This document shows positions 53,427-62,568 of a stretch of 64,000 bases of DNA, one piece after another. This DNA comes from Cognatishimia sp. 1_MG-2023. GTDB taxonomy: Bacteria; Pseudomonadota; Alphaproteobacteria; Rhodobacterales; Rhodobacteraceae. The notes under the pieces are model-generated. The model was not told the DNA's origin. It did no database searches and saw only the letters and a program-made list of their open reading frames with translations. The position numbers were made by a program, and so were the translations under genes. The stretch lies in the NCBI RefSeq assembly GCF_030548175.1, contig NZ_JAUORX010000001.1:62001-126000 (forward strand), read 5' to 3'. Position 1 is the stretch's first letter; every line of letters starts with the position of its first letter.

Positions 53427-55244
53427 ATGAGATCAATTAGTTTCCGAAGACAGTTACAAAAAGGAGCCGCTTTGGCTCTTATTTTCTTGGGCACTTCGGC
53501 CCTTGCCGAGCCCAAACATGGCATAGCTATGTATGGCGAACCCGCCTTGCCACCGGATTTTGTGTCCTTGCCCTATGCCAACCCGGACGCACCCAAAGGT
53601 GGGCGATTCGTCACCGGGAACAATGGTGGCTTTGATTCGCTTAACCCATATATCCGCCAAGGATCAGTGCCTTGGCAGCTTAGATTCTTTGCATCAGAAT
53701 CACTTATGGGCCGCAGCCGGGGCGAACCTTTTGGTCTTTATGGGCTTTTGGCCGAGACAATTGAGACAGGACCGAATCGCGAATGGGTTGAATTTACCCT
53801 GCGCCCAGAGGCAAAGTTTTGGGATGGCACCCCTGTGACTGTCGAGGATGTGATCTGGTCCTACGAAACGTTGGGCACGGTTGGGCACCCGCGCTATCTG
53901 GGGTTCTGGAAAAAAGTCGATAAGATTGAACAGACCGGTGACCGTTCAGTGCGCCTGACCTTTAATGTTGAAGACCGCGAGTTGGCACTGATCGCTGGCC
54001 TGCGTCCGATCCTGAAAAAGGCACAGTGGGAGGGCAAGGACATCAACGACAGCACGTTGCAAGATGTGCCGATGACCACCTCGCCCTATATGGTCACTGA
54101 CTTTGAGGCCAACCGCTATGTCACCCTAACGCGGAACCCAGATTATTGGGGCAAAGACGTGCCTTTCCGTCGCGGCACCCATAACTTTGACGAAATTCGC
54201 ATTGATTTTTACGGCGATGGTTCGGTTCTGTTTGAGGCGTTTAAAGCCGGTGAATTCAGCTATTTCCGCGAATTTAATGCGGAAAGCTGGGCGAGCAATT
54301 ATAACTTTGACCGCGTAGAAAACGGCGACATCATCAAGGCTGAAATTCCGCATCAAAAGCCATCTGGCATTACGGGTTTGGTGTTGAATACACGTAATGC
54401 GCCGCTGGATGACATCCGCGTGCGCGATGCACTGACCCATGCGTTTAACTTTGAGTTCATCAACGACACGCTGACCGGTGGGCGCCAGCCACGTATCACC
54501 TCGTTTTTCAGCAATTCTATCTTGTCGATGGATCATGGCCCCGCCGAAGGGCGCGTTGCTGACTTCTTAGCACCTTATGCGGATGTCCTGCCTGAAGGCG
54601 CGATTGAGGGCTACACCCTGCCCGTTTCTGACGGCACTGCGCGCAATCGCAGCAACATCCGAAAGGCCACTGCCCTGATGGCAGAGGCCGGTTATACGGT
54701 GCAAGACGGCGTAATGACCTCGGCAGATGGCAAACCGTTTGAGTTGAACGTTCTGCTACGCCAAGGCGACACAGAAACCGCTACGGTTGTTGATATTTAC
54801 CAAGGTGCGCTGGATCGGTTGGGGATCAAACTGAACATTGATGTGGTGGATGGAGCACAGCATACCGAACGCACAAACAGCTTTGATTTTGATATGGCCT
54901 ACTATCGTCGCGCGGTTTCGTTAAGCCCTGGCAATGAACAGAACCTTTATTGGGGCTCTGCGGCTGCGGATCAACCGGGGTCACGTAACCAGATGGGTGC
55001 AAAATCTCCGGCGATTGACGGGCTGATCAACGAAATGCTGAACGCCAAGGACCAAGAGGACTTTGTCGCAGCGACCAAGGCGCTGGATCGTACGCTGACG
55101 GCTGGTCGTTATGTGATCCCGTTCTGGAATTTCGCGGTAGGCCGGATTGCTCATGTGAAGGAAATCAAGTATCCGGAAACCCTTCCAATCTATGGCGATG
55201 GCGTCGATTGGATGCCGCACAGTTGGTGGTATGAGGATAAATAA
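53427..55244 (+). CDS. ABC transporter peptide-binding protein (SBP_bac_5 family)
   Basis: This 605-residue periplasmic protein has a signal peptide (cleavage near SALAEPKHG) and the oligopeptide-binding family features: EFTLRPEAKFWDGTPVTVEDVIWSYETL-like segment, GYTLPVSDGTARNRSN, and a C-terminal ALDRTLTAGRYVIPFWN. It resembles YejA-type receptors. No permease or ATPase gene follows; the next gene is a 38-residue lipoprotein and then a convergent P450. A longer frame starting at 52857 runs antisense through bdhA and is rejected. Confidence 0.92.
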   Translation: MRSISFRRQLQKGAALALIFLGTSALAEPKHGIAMYGEPALPPDFVSLPYANPDAPKGGRFVTGNNGGFDSLNPYIRQGSVPWQLRFFASESLMGRSRGEPFGLYGLLAETIETGPNREWVEFTLRPEAKFWDGTPVTVEDVIWSYETLGTVGHPRYLGFWKKVDKIEQTGDRSVRLTFNVEDRELALIAGLRPILKKAQWEGKDINDSTLQDVPMTTSPYMVTDFEANRYVTLTRNPDYWGKDVPFRRGTHNFDEIRIDFYGDGSVLFEAFKAGEFSYFREFNAESWASNYNFDRVENGDIIKAEIPHQKPSGITGLVLNTRNAPLDDIRVRDALTHAFNFEFINDTLTGGRQPRITSFFSNSILSMDHGPAEGRVADFLAPYADVLPEGAIEGYTLPVSDGTARNRSNIRKATALMAEAGYTVQDGVMTSADGKPFELNVLLRQGDTETATVVDIYQGALDRLGIKLNIDVVDGAQHTERTNSFDFDMAYYRRAVSLSPGNEQNLYWGSAAADQPGSRNQMGAKSPAIDGLINEMLNAKDQEDFVAATKALDRTLTAGRYVIPFWNFAVGRIAHVKEIKYPETLPIYGDGVDWMPHSWWYEDK

Positions 55245-55361
55245 ATGAAGGCGACAGCTCTCATTCTAACCCTATGCGCAGCCCTCGCGGGCTGTGCAAC
55301 GGTCGAAGGCATAGGCGATGATATTTCAGGCGGCGCGCGGCGCGTGTCTGGGTGGTTCTAA
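55245..55361 (+). CDS. Entericidin-like small lipoprotein, 38 residues
   Basis: The frame starts at the ATG directly after the stop of the peptide-binding gene and encodes MKATALILTLCAALAGCATV, then a Gly-rich tail ending RRVSGWF. The lipobox ALAGC predicts cleavage and lipidation at the cysteine (residue 17). Entericidin A/B proteins have this size and composition (GIGDDISGGAR). It is too short for most gene callers. Function: small envelope lipoprotein, possibly toxin-like or structural. Confidence 0.8.
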   Translation: MKATALILTLCAALAGCATVEGIGDDISGGARRVSGWF

Positions 55362-55362
55362 G

Positions 55363-55436
55363 CTTCATCTTTCCAGAAATACTCCGGGGAGGAGGCTGAA
55401 CTTGCTTCAGCCGGAGGGGCAGCGCCCCTCTTCTTC
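55363..55436. repeat. Recurring intergenic element with hairpins, copy 3
   Basis: CTTCATCTTTCCAGAAATAC (55363-55382) is followed by a GGCTGAA/TTCAGCC stem (55394-55412) and a GGGGC/GCCCC stem. It lies at the 3' end of the P450 gene, two bases after the lipoprotein stop. Confidence 0.7.
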
Positions 55437-55440
55437 CCGG

Positions 55441-56793
55441 TTATTTGCGTTTCTCTAGGCGCAGCCAAATCCCATCTTTACTACGTACAGTCAGATGCGC
55501 GACGGGCACCGGATCTTTGCCTTTCACCGCCGTGATTTTGTAATCGCGTAGGATCATCGACAAGATCAACACCCCTTCGACCATCGCAAACCCTGCCCCG
55601 GTGCAAACGCGCGACCCTGCTGAGAATGGCATATAGGCATCCCGCGCGCAGGTTTTGCCGTTTTCGGTGTCCCAGCGGGTTGGGTCAAACCCATCTGGAT
55701 TGTCCCAAAGACGCTCGTGCCGATGGAGATGCCAAGGCGACAGCACCATTTGCGAGCCGGATTTGATGTCGCGCTCGCGAAAGGTTTCGGGGGCACTGTT
55801 TTGGCGTACCATCATGGGCACTGGTGGATAGAGACGCAGGGATTCCCGAAAGACATCGCGGCTGAGTTTTAGCGATCTGATTACGGAAAAATCGCAAGTT
55901 GTCAGTGCCTTGGCTTCTTCTGCGACTTTCTCTTGCCAGTCTGGAAATAGCGCCATCAGATACAGCGTCCAGGCCAAGGCAGAGGCGCTTGTTTCATGGC
56001 CTGCGAGGAAGAAGATCGCGACTTGATCGACCATTTCATCTGCTGAAAACGTCTCGCCTGTTTCGGGATCGACCGTTGTCATGATCTTAGTAGCCAGATC
56101 ATCCGGTGCGGTGCCTGCTTTGATTTCTGCCATGCGGTCATCGGTCAATTGCTTGATCAATGCGCGGATGGTTTTGGCTGTTTCTTTGGTGCGACGGCTG
56201 AAAAAACGCGGCATCCATTTGGGCAGCGGGACAAAGGCTGCGATGTTTAGGATAGGTTGGCTGCGTTGATAGTCGCGGAATTGGGTGAAGACCTGACTGG
56301 CGATTTCATGTTCGATTGGGATCGAAAACAACGTGCGAAAGATCACGTCCGCTGCCGTATGGCTGGTTTCTTCCTCTATCTCGTAATCTTTGCCGGTGTG
56401 ATTGGCCAGTCTTGCCACGCTGGCCTCTGCCGCGTCCCACATGGCGGGGAATGTATCGCGTAGGCGTCCGCCTTCGAATGCGGGATCAATGATGCGGCGT
56501 TGACGTTTCCATACGTCGCCGTTGGTTAGAAAGACGGAATTGCCTAGGAGCGGACGCAGCCCTTCGGAGACACGGCCGGATTTTGGGAAATCGTCGGGGC
56601 GATCTTTGAGCAGCGTTTTTACAAGGTCTGGCTGGTTGATCAGGTAGGACCGGAAAAACGGCGTTCGGAATTCTGCCATCCACGCGCGATACAGCCGTTG
56701 GGGTTGGGCCGATAACAAATCCTGTTTGAACAGCTTGGCATATTGCCGGAGCGAGACTTTGTTGGGCCGTGTGGGTGGCTTTGGCGGGATCAT
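55441..56793 (-). CDS. Cytochrome P450
   Basis: This 450-residue monooxygenase has the heme loop FSAGSRVCTGAGFAMVEG (FxxGxRxCxG, Cys ligand near residue 400), the I-helix oxygen motif FFLAGHETSASAL (AGxxT), and the ExxR pair FRESLRLYPP. It lacks a membrane anchor, so it is soluble. The substrate is unknown; no ferredoxin or reductase gene is adjacent. Its start overlaps the upstream hydrolase by four bases (ATGA), indicating coupled translation and a likely shared substrate. Confidence 0.94.
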   Translation of the reverse strand: MIPPKPPTRPNKVSLRQYAKLFKQDLLSAQPQRLYRAWMAEFRTPFFRSYLINQPDLVKTLLKDRPDDFPKSGRVSEGLRPLLGNSVFLTNGDVWKRQRRIIDPAFEGGRLRDTFPAMWDAAEASVARLANHTGKDYEIEEETSHTAADVIFRTLFSIPIEHEIASQVFTQFRDYQRSQPILNIAAFVPLPKWMPRFFSRRTKETAKTIRALIKQLTDDRMAEIKAGTAPDDLATKIMTTVDPETGETFSADEMVDQVAIFFLAGHETSASALAWTLYLMALFPDWQEKVAEEAKALTTCDFSVIRSLKLSRDVFRESLRLYPPVPMMVRQNSAPETFRERDIKSGSQMVLSPWHLHRHERLWDNPDGFDPTRWDTENGKTCARDAYMPFSAGSRVCTGAGFAMVEGVLILSMILRDYKITAVKGKDPVPVAHLTVRSKDGIWLRLEKRK

Positions 56794-58001
56794 GCGGCCA
56801 TCTCGGTGAATTTATTGACCGGATCTGTGATCATGGAATTGGATGGTTTGCGGCCTTGGAACCTATCGCCAAGAGTTTGGGGGCCTGCGGTGATTTGGAA
56901 ATAGTCGTAGCTGCCGGGGTTATCGAAGGCGCAGAGGTATTGAAAATGTAGGCGGAAGAATTTCCAGCGGAGTTCTTTCCAGCGTTCGGCACTTAGCGTC
57001 TGGGTGAAGGCCGCAGAGATGACCAAAGGCCAACGTTTTCCGATACTTGGCGCGACACCGCTAACGGCGACTGGATCGCATAGCGCGAAGGCGCAGCCAT
57101 CGCCGGGGGCCGTGACATCAACCCAAGAGAGTTCATCGCGTTGACTGAGAAAAGCCAGATCGCGACGAAGGCGCTTTGCCTCTGGCAGAAAGGACACCAT
57201 CGGGACCACCTGCCCTAAGGACAGGAATGACAGTACGGGGCCGTCTGGTTTTACGTGATCTGCGCGGATGAGATCAGAGAGCACTGATACTGCGAGATGC
57301 GCGCCGGAGCTGTGGCCAACGACAAGCACCTCGTCGACATCTTCGGTCAGAGCGTCAGCGATGCGGGCGGTAAATTCGGCCATGCGCGCCTCTAGCTCGG
57401 GCGGGTTCGCGCCTTTGGTGGAGGCGGAATAGGCGTAGTCGTGCATGAGGTAATAGGCAAAGAACTTGTTGTCCTTTTTCTTGAACCAATTCAGTAGGCC
57501 GGGAACGATTACGAGGCCCGCAAAGCCTGTCCACCATGGGAGAAACATGGTGATCAGCTTGCCAAGGCCATAGGCCGCGAGCAGTGACAGGATCAGTTGA
57601 ACCAGAAGGAAAACAACAGGATAGAGTGCGGCAATAACTGGACCTTTGCGCAGTTTCATCAACCGCCAGAGCGCGCCCGACCCAATGTAGCACCACGCTG
57701 TGCGCGCGAGTTGCATGTAGGTGGCTAACACGCCAACCTCCATACTGTCGCGTACGATGTCGGCCCAAACCAGGACTTCGACATCAGCCGTTGTGTCGGT
57801 GCCGTCTATTTGGCCTTGGACTCGCCAGCCATAAGTTCCCTTGGTCTGTTTGGGTTGCAGAGCAATGTCATATCCCGAAATCGCGGCTTGGGCTGCACCT
57901 TCTTTGCGGTACAGCTCGCGGTAGCGGCGCGGGTGGATCGGATCATATCCGGGAATGTAAAACACCCGGCGACGTGTAACGTTAGACATTGGCTTGGCCA
58001 T
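56790..58001 (-). CDS. Membrane-associated alpha/beta-hydrolase of unknown function
   Basis: I do not recognise this 403-residue protein beyond its fold. It opens RRVFYIPGYDPIHPRRYRE, has two close hydrophobic segments around residues 110-175 (IAALYPVVFLLVQLILSLLA and TGFAGLVIVPGLLNWF), then a serine-hydrolase elbow VLVVGHSSGAHLAVSVL (GxSxG, about residue 230). A conserved His near the end could complete a triad. It is translationally coupled to the P450 downstream and lies 57 bases after ccdA, on the same strand. A lipid or aromatic ester is a plausible substrate (speculative). Confidence 0.75.
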   Translation of the reverse strand: MAKPMSNVTRRRVFYIPGYDPIHPRRYRELYRKEGAAQAAISGYDIALQPKQTKGTYGWRVQGQIDGTDTTADVEVLVWADIVRDSMEVGVLATYMQLARTAWCYIGSGALWRLMKLRKGPVIAALYPVVFLLVQLILSLLAAYGLGKLITMFLPWWTGFAGLVIVPGLLNWFKKKDNKFFAYYLMHDYAYSASTKGANPPELEARMAEFTARIADALTEDVDEVLVVGHSSGAHLAVSVLSDLIRADHVKPDGPVLSFLSLGQVVPMVSFLPEAKRLRRDLAFLSQRDELSWVDVTAPGDGCAFALCDPVAVSGVAPSIGKRWPLVISAAFTQTLSAERWKELRWKFFRLHFQYLCAFDNPGSYDYFQITAGPQTLGDRFQGRKPSNSMITDPVNKFTEMAA

Positions 58002-58058
58002 ACTCTCTGCTCTCTCCTGCGCGTTATAGATGCGGCAGTTTGAGAAGAGACTAACGCC

Positions 58059-58817
58059 TTATCCGAGCAGCGCCAAGGCTGGGAATGCTTCGAGCAGCCA
58101 ATAGGAGAAGGCTGCGAAGCCGCCGGTCAGCATCAAGAGGCCGATTGTCCAGAGAAGCAAGCCCATGATGCGCTCGATTTGTTCCATGTGGCGCTTCATC
58201 CAGCCCATGACACCGGTGAGGCGTGGCAGGAAGGCCGCGACCAATAGGAACGGCACGCCAAGGCCAAAGGCATAGATGGCGAGCAGTAGTGTGCCGCGGG
58301 TGATGGATGCCTCTGAGGCGGCCATGGATAGGATCGCGCCAAGCTGTGGGCCGATGCAGGGCGTCCAGCCAAAGGCAAAGGCGAGACCAAGGATGTAAGC
58401 GCCAAAGGCACTGCCGCCACGGTCGCCCACGTCAATGCGTGCTTCGCGGTCAAGGAAACCAATGCGATAGACGCCGATGAAATGCGCACCAAAGATCATC
58501 ACGAGGATACCGGCAAGGGTGTTAAACCATTGTTGGTATTCAAGAAATAACGTTCCGATGGCGGATGCGGTGAATCCTAACAGCAAGAAGACGGTAGACA
58601 GGCCCAGTACAAAAAAGATCGCGGGCATCATGGCTTTGTTTTTGGCTTTGCCTTCGGACAGGTCCGTGACGGAGACGCCGCTCATGTAAGCCAGATACGG
58701 TGGCACGATGGGCAGCACGCAGGGGCTGAGGAACGAGATGAACCCAGCGGCAAGCGCGATGAACATGGCGGGCAGCAGAGCTGCGTCTATGATTTCAAAT
58801 CCGAACATATGACTCAC
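58059..58817 (-). CDS. ccdA: CcdA-family thiol-reducing membrane protein
   Basis: This 252-residue inner-membrane protein has six membrane helices and the two cysteine motifs of CcdA/DsbD: LSPCVLPIVPPYLAYMSG near residue 33 and WTPCIGPQLGAIL near residue 150. CcdA carries reducing equivalents from cytoplasmic thioredoxin to the periplasm, mainly for cytochrome c maturation. It is divergent from the TusA-like gene and upstream of the hydrolase/P450 pair. Confidence 0.92.
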   Translation of the reverse strand: MSHMFGFEIIDAALLPAMFIALAAGFISFLSPCVLPIVPPYLAYMSGVSVTDLSEGKAKNKAMMPAIFFVLGLSTVFLLLGFTASAIGTLFLEYQQWFNTLAGILVMIFGAHFIGVYRIGFLDREARIDVGDRGGSAFGAYILGLAFAFGWTPCIGPQLGAILSMAASEASITRGTLLLAIYAFGLGVPFLLVAAFLPRLTGVMGWMKRHMEQIERIMGLLLWTIGLLMLTGGFAAFSYWLLEAFPALALLG

Positions 58818-58901
58818 ATAAGTGATCTGGGCTGGCGCGTCACGCGACAGATGATCACAACCCTGTGGACAGAGTGAAACATCACGACTATTTGCGTATA
58901 C

Positions 58902-59132
58902 ATGACTGATACTATTCCAGAAATTGACGCGATTGGGCTGTTGTGCCCCCTGCCCGTTTTAAAGCTGCGCAAGCGAATGCAGCCTTTGGAGGCTGGTGAT
59001 TGTATTCGATTGATTGCTGATGATCCGGCGTCCATCGTGGACGTGCCGCATTTCTGTAATGAGCAAGGACATGAGTTGGTGTCGAGCCACGAGGCTGATG
59101 GGGCGATTGTCTTTGTCGTGAAAAAGGGCTGA
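58902..59132 (+). CDS. TusA family sulfurtransferase-like protein
   Basis: This 76-residue protein has the TusA/SirA signature DAIGLLCPLPVLKLRKRM with the sulfur-carrying Cys (residue 16) and the DDPASIVDVPHFC region typical of the fold. TusA relays sulfur for tRNA thiolation or molybdopterin. Partners TusBCD are not nearby, so the pathway is open. It is divergent from ccdA and convergent with rne, sharing a bidirectional terminator. Confidence 0.92.
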   Translation: MTDTIPEIDAIGLLCPLPVLKLRKRMQPLEAGDCIRLIADDPASIVDVPHFCNEQGHELVSSHEADGAIVFVVKKG

Positions 59133-59155
59133 GTTCTTCACCACTGCTAAAAACA

Positions 59156-59185
59156 AAAACGCCGGGCGATTGCCCGGCGTTTTGT
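59156..59185. terminator. Bidirectional terminator between the TusA-like gene and rne
   Basis: AACGCCGGGC (59158-59167) pairs with GCCCGGCGTT (59172-59181) with a 4-base GATT loop; A and T tracts lie on both sides. Confidence 0.88.
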
Positions 59186-59186
59186 T

Positions 59187-62186
59187 TTATTTCATCGACC
59201 ACCAGCCGCGGCGTTTCGGCTTGGGTGGTTCATCTGATTTCACCTCTGGTTCCGGTGCTTTTTCCAGAACTTGAACGTCACCCTCAGGTGCCGGTGTTTC
59301 GACGACCGGCTCTGGGGTTGGTTCGGCGGCAGGTGCTTCTTGTGTTGCGACCTCTGCTACCTCTTCAACCTTGGCAGGTTGTGCCTCTGGCTCGGCAGTT
59401 TCAGCGGCAGCTTCTACTGGTGCTTCTGGTTCAGGCGCCTGTGCAGGTTCAGCGGCGACAGCATCTTCGGATGGCGTTGCGGCCTCTTCTGGTGCTGCGG
59501 TTGTTTCTTCTGCTGGCTTCTTACGAGACCGTGAGCGACGACGACGCTTTGGTTTTTCTTCGGTTGCTTCAGCGGCTTCTGGAGCCTCTTCTGCTTTTTC
59601 CTCAGATTTTTCCGCAGGTGCATCCGCATTCTCAGCGTCTGAACCGTTGTCTTCGTCACCGTTTGTCTGTTCACCTTCTTCGCCAGTCCGGGGTTTCCGG
59701 CGACGACGACGGCGACGACGTTTCTTTGGGGCGCCTTCGTCATCAGCTGGTGCCGGCGTAGGCGCATCTTCGGAAATGACTTCTGCGTCTTCGATCTCTT
59801 CGTCGACTTGATCCATCAGCATGGTGTCAACAGAAACAACGGCAGCGGTTGGTTCGGGCACAACGCGTGACGCGGTCTTGAACTTTTCAAGAGTAAAGTC
59901 AGGCGAAATCAGATGCGGGTCACCTTCGATACGAACGGACAGGCCATAGCGTGCCTCGATCTGGGCAACGTGATCGCGTTTCTGGTTCATCAGGTAGTTG
60001 GCGATAGAGACCGGTGCTTTGATCAGAACTTCGCCAGAACGACGGCGTGTGCCCTCTTCTTCGATTTGGCGCAGGATGTTCAGAGCAAGGTTGTCATCAG
60101 AGCGGATCAAGCCAGTACCGTGGCAATGTGCGCAAGGCTGCGTTGTCGCCTCGATCATGCCAGGACGCAGACGCTGACGGGACATTTCCATCAGACCAAA
60201 GCCCGAGATGCGACCCACCTGGATGCGGGCGCGGTCGGTTTTTAGTTTGTCTTTCATCCGCTTTTCGACGGCAGCGTTGTTCTTACGCTCGTCCATGTCG
60301 ATAAAGTCGATGACGATCAGGCCTGCCAAGTCGCGCAGACGGAGTTGACGCGCGACTTCTTCGGCGGCTTCTAGGTTGGTCTTTGTTGCGGTGTCTTCGA
60401 TCGAGCCTTCTTTGGTGGCACGACCAGAGTTCACGTCGATGGCAACCAAGGCTTCGGTCACGCCGATTACGATGTAACCACCGGATTTCAACTGTACGGT
60501 TGGGTTGAACATGCCACCCAAGTAGCTTTCGACCTGATAGCGGGCGAAGAGCGGTAGTTGATCTTGGTAGTTTTTCACGTTCTTGGCGTGGGACGGCATG
60601 ATCATTTTCATGAAGTCCTTGGCGATGCGGTAACCGCGGTCGCCTTCGACCAAAACTTCGTCAATCTCGCGGTTATAAAGGTCGCGGATCGAGCGTTTGA
60701 TCAGATCGCCTTCTTCGTAGATGCCTGCAGGTGCTGACGATTTCAGCGTCAGCTCGCGGATCTGTTCCCAGAGACGCTGTAGATATTCGTAATCGCGCTT
60801 GATTTCGGTTTTGGTGCGCTTGGCGCCCGCTGTCCGAATGATCAGACCCGCGCCTTGTGGCACGTCGATCTCTGTCGCGATTTCTTTGAGTTTTTTGCGA
60901 TCTGTGACGTTCACAATTTTACGGCTGATGCCACCACCGCGTGCGGTGTTTGGCATAAGAACACAGTAACGACCCGCAAGGCTTAGGTAAGTTGTCAGAG
61001 CCGCGCCTTTGTTGCCACGCTCTTCTTTCACGACCTGCACCAGAAGGATCTGGCGAACCTTGATCACTTCTTGGATTTTATAGCGACGCGGACGTGGTTT
61101 GCGTGGCGGACGGATGTCGTCGGTGTCATCTTCGTCAGCTACGGATTCAATGGAATCGTCTTTTTCGCTAGCTTTTTGGTTTTTACGGCGACGACGCGGT
61201 TTTTCGTCTTCTTCGTCAGGTTTCGCGGTTTCTTCGGATGGTGCTTCAACCTCTTCAGCAGGTTTCTCTGCTGTGTCTTCTTTGTCCGCTGCTTGAGCGT
61301 CGTCAGAAGCATCTGCCGATGCTTCTTCGGTGGCTTCCACTGGGGTTTCTTCTGTTGGCGCTTCGACTGCTTCTGGCTCAGCATCTGCTGCGCCATTGCT
61401 TTCTGTTTCTTCGCCGGTTTCTGGGTCTTGTGTGGCGACAGCGTCGTCTTTGTCAGACTCAGACTTTGCAGCCATTGTTTGACCTGGTTTGCCTGCGCCG
61501 TCATCAGATGGTGTCTCATCCTCAGCAGCAGTTTCGGCCACGTCTTCTGCAGGAGCGTCCTCTGCAACGGGTGCATCTTCTACTGCGGCTACTTCTGTTT
61601 CGGCAGGTGTTGCTTCTGGCGCATCTTCAACGGCTGGAGCAGCTTCTGCGGTTTCAACAGGTTTTGGGGCGTCTTCGTCAACCAGACCAACAGTATCCGC
61701 TTGATCAGATGATGTTTCATCCAGATCAATGGTTTCCATGCCGTCGATTTGGCCGACGGTTTCCGCAGGCTTTTCCGCCTCAACTGACGTCTCTGCTACA
61801 TCTGCGGCTGCTGGTTTGCGGCTACGGGAACGGGACCGGCGGGTGCGGGTCGGTTTTGGTTTTTCGTCTTCTTCATCGCGAGACTTTTGAGCCTCTGCAT
61901 ATGCGCGCTCTTCTTCCATAAGCGCTTCGCGGTCAGCGACCGGGATTTGATAGTAATCCGGGTGAATTTCCGAGAACGCAAGGAAGCCGTGGCGATTTCC
62001 GCCATAGTCCACGAAAGCCGCCTGTAGGGACGGTTCTACGCGTGTAACTTTTGCTAGATAGATGTTGCCAGCAAGCTGACGTTTGTTTTCAGATTCAAAA
62101 TCGAATTCCTCGACCTTGTTTCCGTCGACCACCACAACGCGGGTTTCTTCCGCGTGGGTGGCATCGATGAGCATTTTCTTAGCCAT
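59187..62186 (-). CDS. rne: Ribonuclease E
   Basis: This 999-residue endonuclease (start MAKKMLIDATHAEE) processes rRNA and tRNA and starts mRNA decay as the degradosome scaffold. The S1 domain (GNIYLAKVTRVEPSLQAAFV onward) is interrupted at about residues 90-350 by a long Glu/Ala/Pro-rich acidic insertion before it resumes at YKIQEVIKVRQILLVQVVKE. The catalytic Asp region is VAIDVNSGRATKEGS and the Zn-link is CAHCHGTG. The C-terminal scaffold has Arg-rich RNA-binding stretches (KKRRRRRRRRKPRTG) and ends PKRRGWWSMK, as in related alphaproteobacteria. The leader is long. Confidence 0.96.
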   Translation of the reverse strand: MAKKMLIDATHAEETRVVVVDGNKVEEFDFESENKRQLAGNIYLAKVTRVEPSLQAAFVDYGGNRHGFLAFSEIHPDYYQIPVADREALMEEERAYAEAQKSRDEEDEKPKPTRTRRSRSRSRKPAAADVAETSVEAEKPAETVGQIDGMETIDLDETSSDQADTVGLVDEDAPKPVETAEAAPAVEDAPEATPAETEVAAVEDAPVAEDAPAEDVAETAAEDETPSDDGAGKPGQTMAAKSESDKDDAVATQDPETGEETESNGAADAEPEAVEAPTEETPVEATEEASADASDDAQAADKEDTAEKPAEEVEAPSEETAKPDEEDEKPRRRRKNQKASEKDDSIESVADEDDTDDIRPPRKPRPRRYKIQEVIKVRQILLVQVVKEERGNKGAALTTYLSLAGRYCVLMPNTARGGGISRKIVNVTDRKKLKEIATEIDVPQGAGLIIRTAGAKRTKTEIKRDYEYLQRLWEQIRELTLKSSAPAGIYEEGDLIKRSIRDLYNREIDEVLVEGDRGYRIAKDFMKMIMPSHAKNVKNYQDQLPLFARYQVESYLGGMFNPTVQLKSGGYIVIGVTEALVAIDVNSGRATKEGSIEDTATKTNLEAAEEVARQLRLRDLAGLIVIDFIDMDERKNNAAVEKRMKDKLKTDRARIQVGRISGFGLMEMSRQRLRPGMIEATTQPCAHCHGTGLIRSDDNLALNILRQIEEEGTRRRSGEVLIKAPVSIANYLMNQKRDHVAQIEARYGLSVRIEGDPHLISPDFTLEKFKTASRVVPEPTAAVVSVDTMLMDQVDEEIEDAEVISEDAPTPAPADDEGAPKKRRRRRRRRKPRTGEEGEQTNGDEDNGSDAENADAPAEKSEEKAEEAPEAAEATEEKPKRRRRSRSRKKPAEETTAAPEEAATPSEDAVAAEPAQAPEPEAPVEAAAETAEPEAQPAKVEEVAEVATQEAPAAEPTPEPVVETPAPEGDVQVLEKAPEPEVKSDEPPKPKRRGWWSMK

Positions 62187-62568
62187 GTTTTCCGTTTGCA
62201 CCCGCGCAAATAACTGACGCGCCGGGGTGTCACTCCGGGCGGTTCAAGTGTTTGAGGGGGGTGTCTTGTAAAGGCGAGGTTAGGCGCGCAGCCGAGGGGG
62301 CCGCTTGCGGCCTCTGCTCGGGTTCTCAATATTTGCGCGCGCTTCATCGCGGTTCTTCTCCGACGCCGTAGCGCCTGTTGAATGCCCGCCGCGCTGTCGC
62401 GGTCCGGGCGTTTGTCTAGCCCCTAAAGGCTCAATCGGTCTGAGGGAAAACCGGGCGCAGTTGCGTCCTTCTCGGCTTTCGATCAGCGAAACTCATGTGG
62501 AGCGATTATTCGCAATCCATCATCTCTACATAAGACCACCCCTGTGGAAAACACAATGGGGAATCTGC
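62187..62568. other. Long leader region of rne / intergenic region
   Basis: About 380 bases separate rne from the HAD gene stop. On the minus strand a strong hairpin CCGAG-x-GGCCG/CGGCC-x-CTCGG lies near 62290-62320. RNase E autoregulates through its leader in E. coli; whether this hairpin does so is inference. No ORF with a ribosome-binding site is seen. Confidence 0.5.

Noticed and set aside
61071-61921. Long plus-strand frames of 210-230 codons opposite rne
   Set aside because: They mirror the repetitive Glu/Ala codons of the acidic insertion and have biased, non-protein-like composition.
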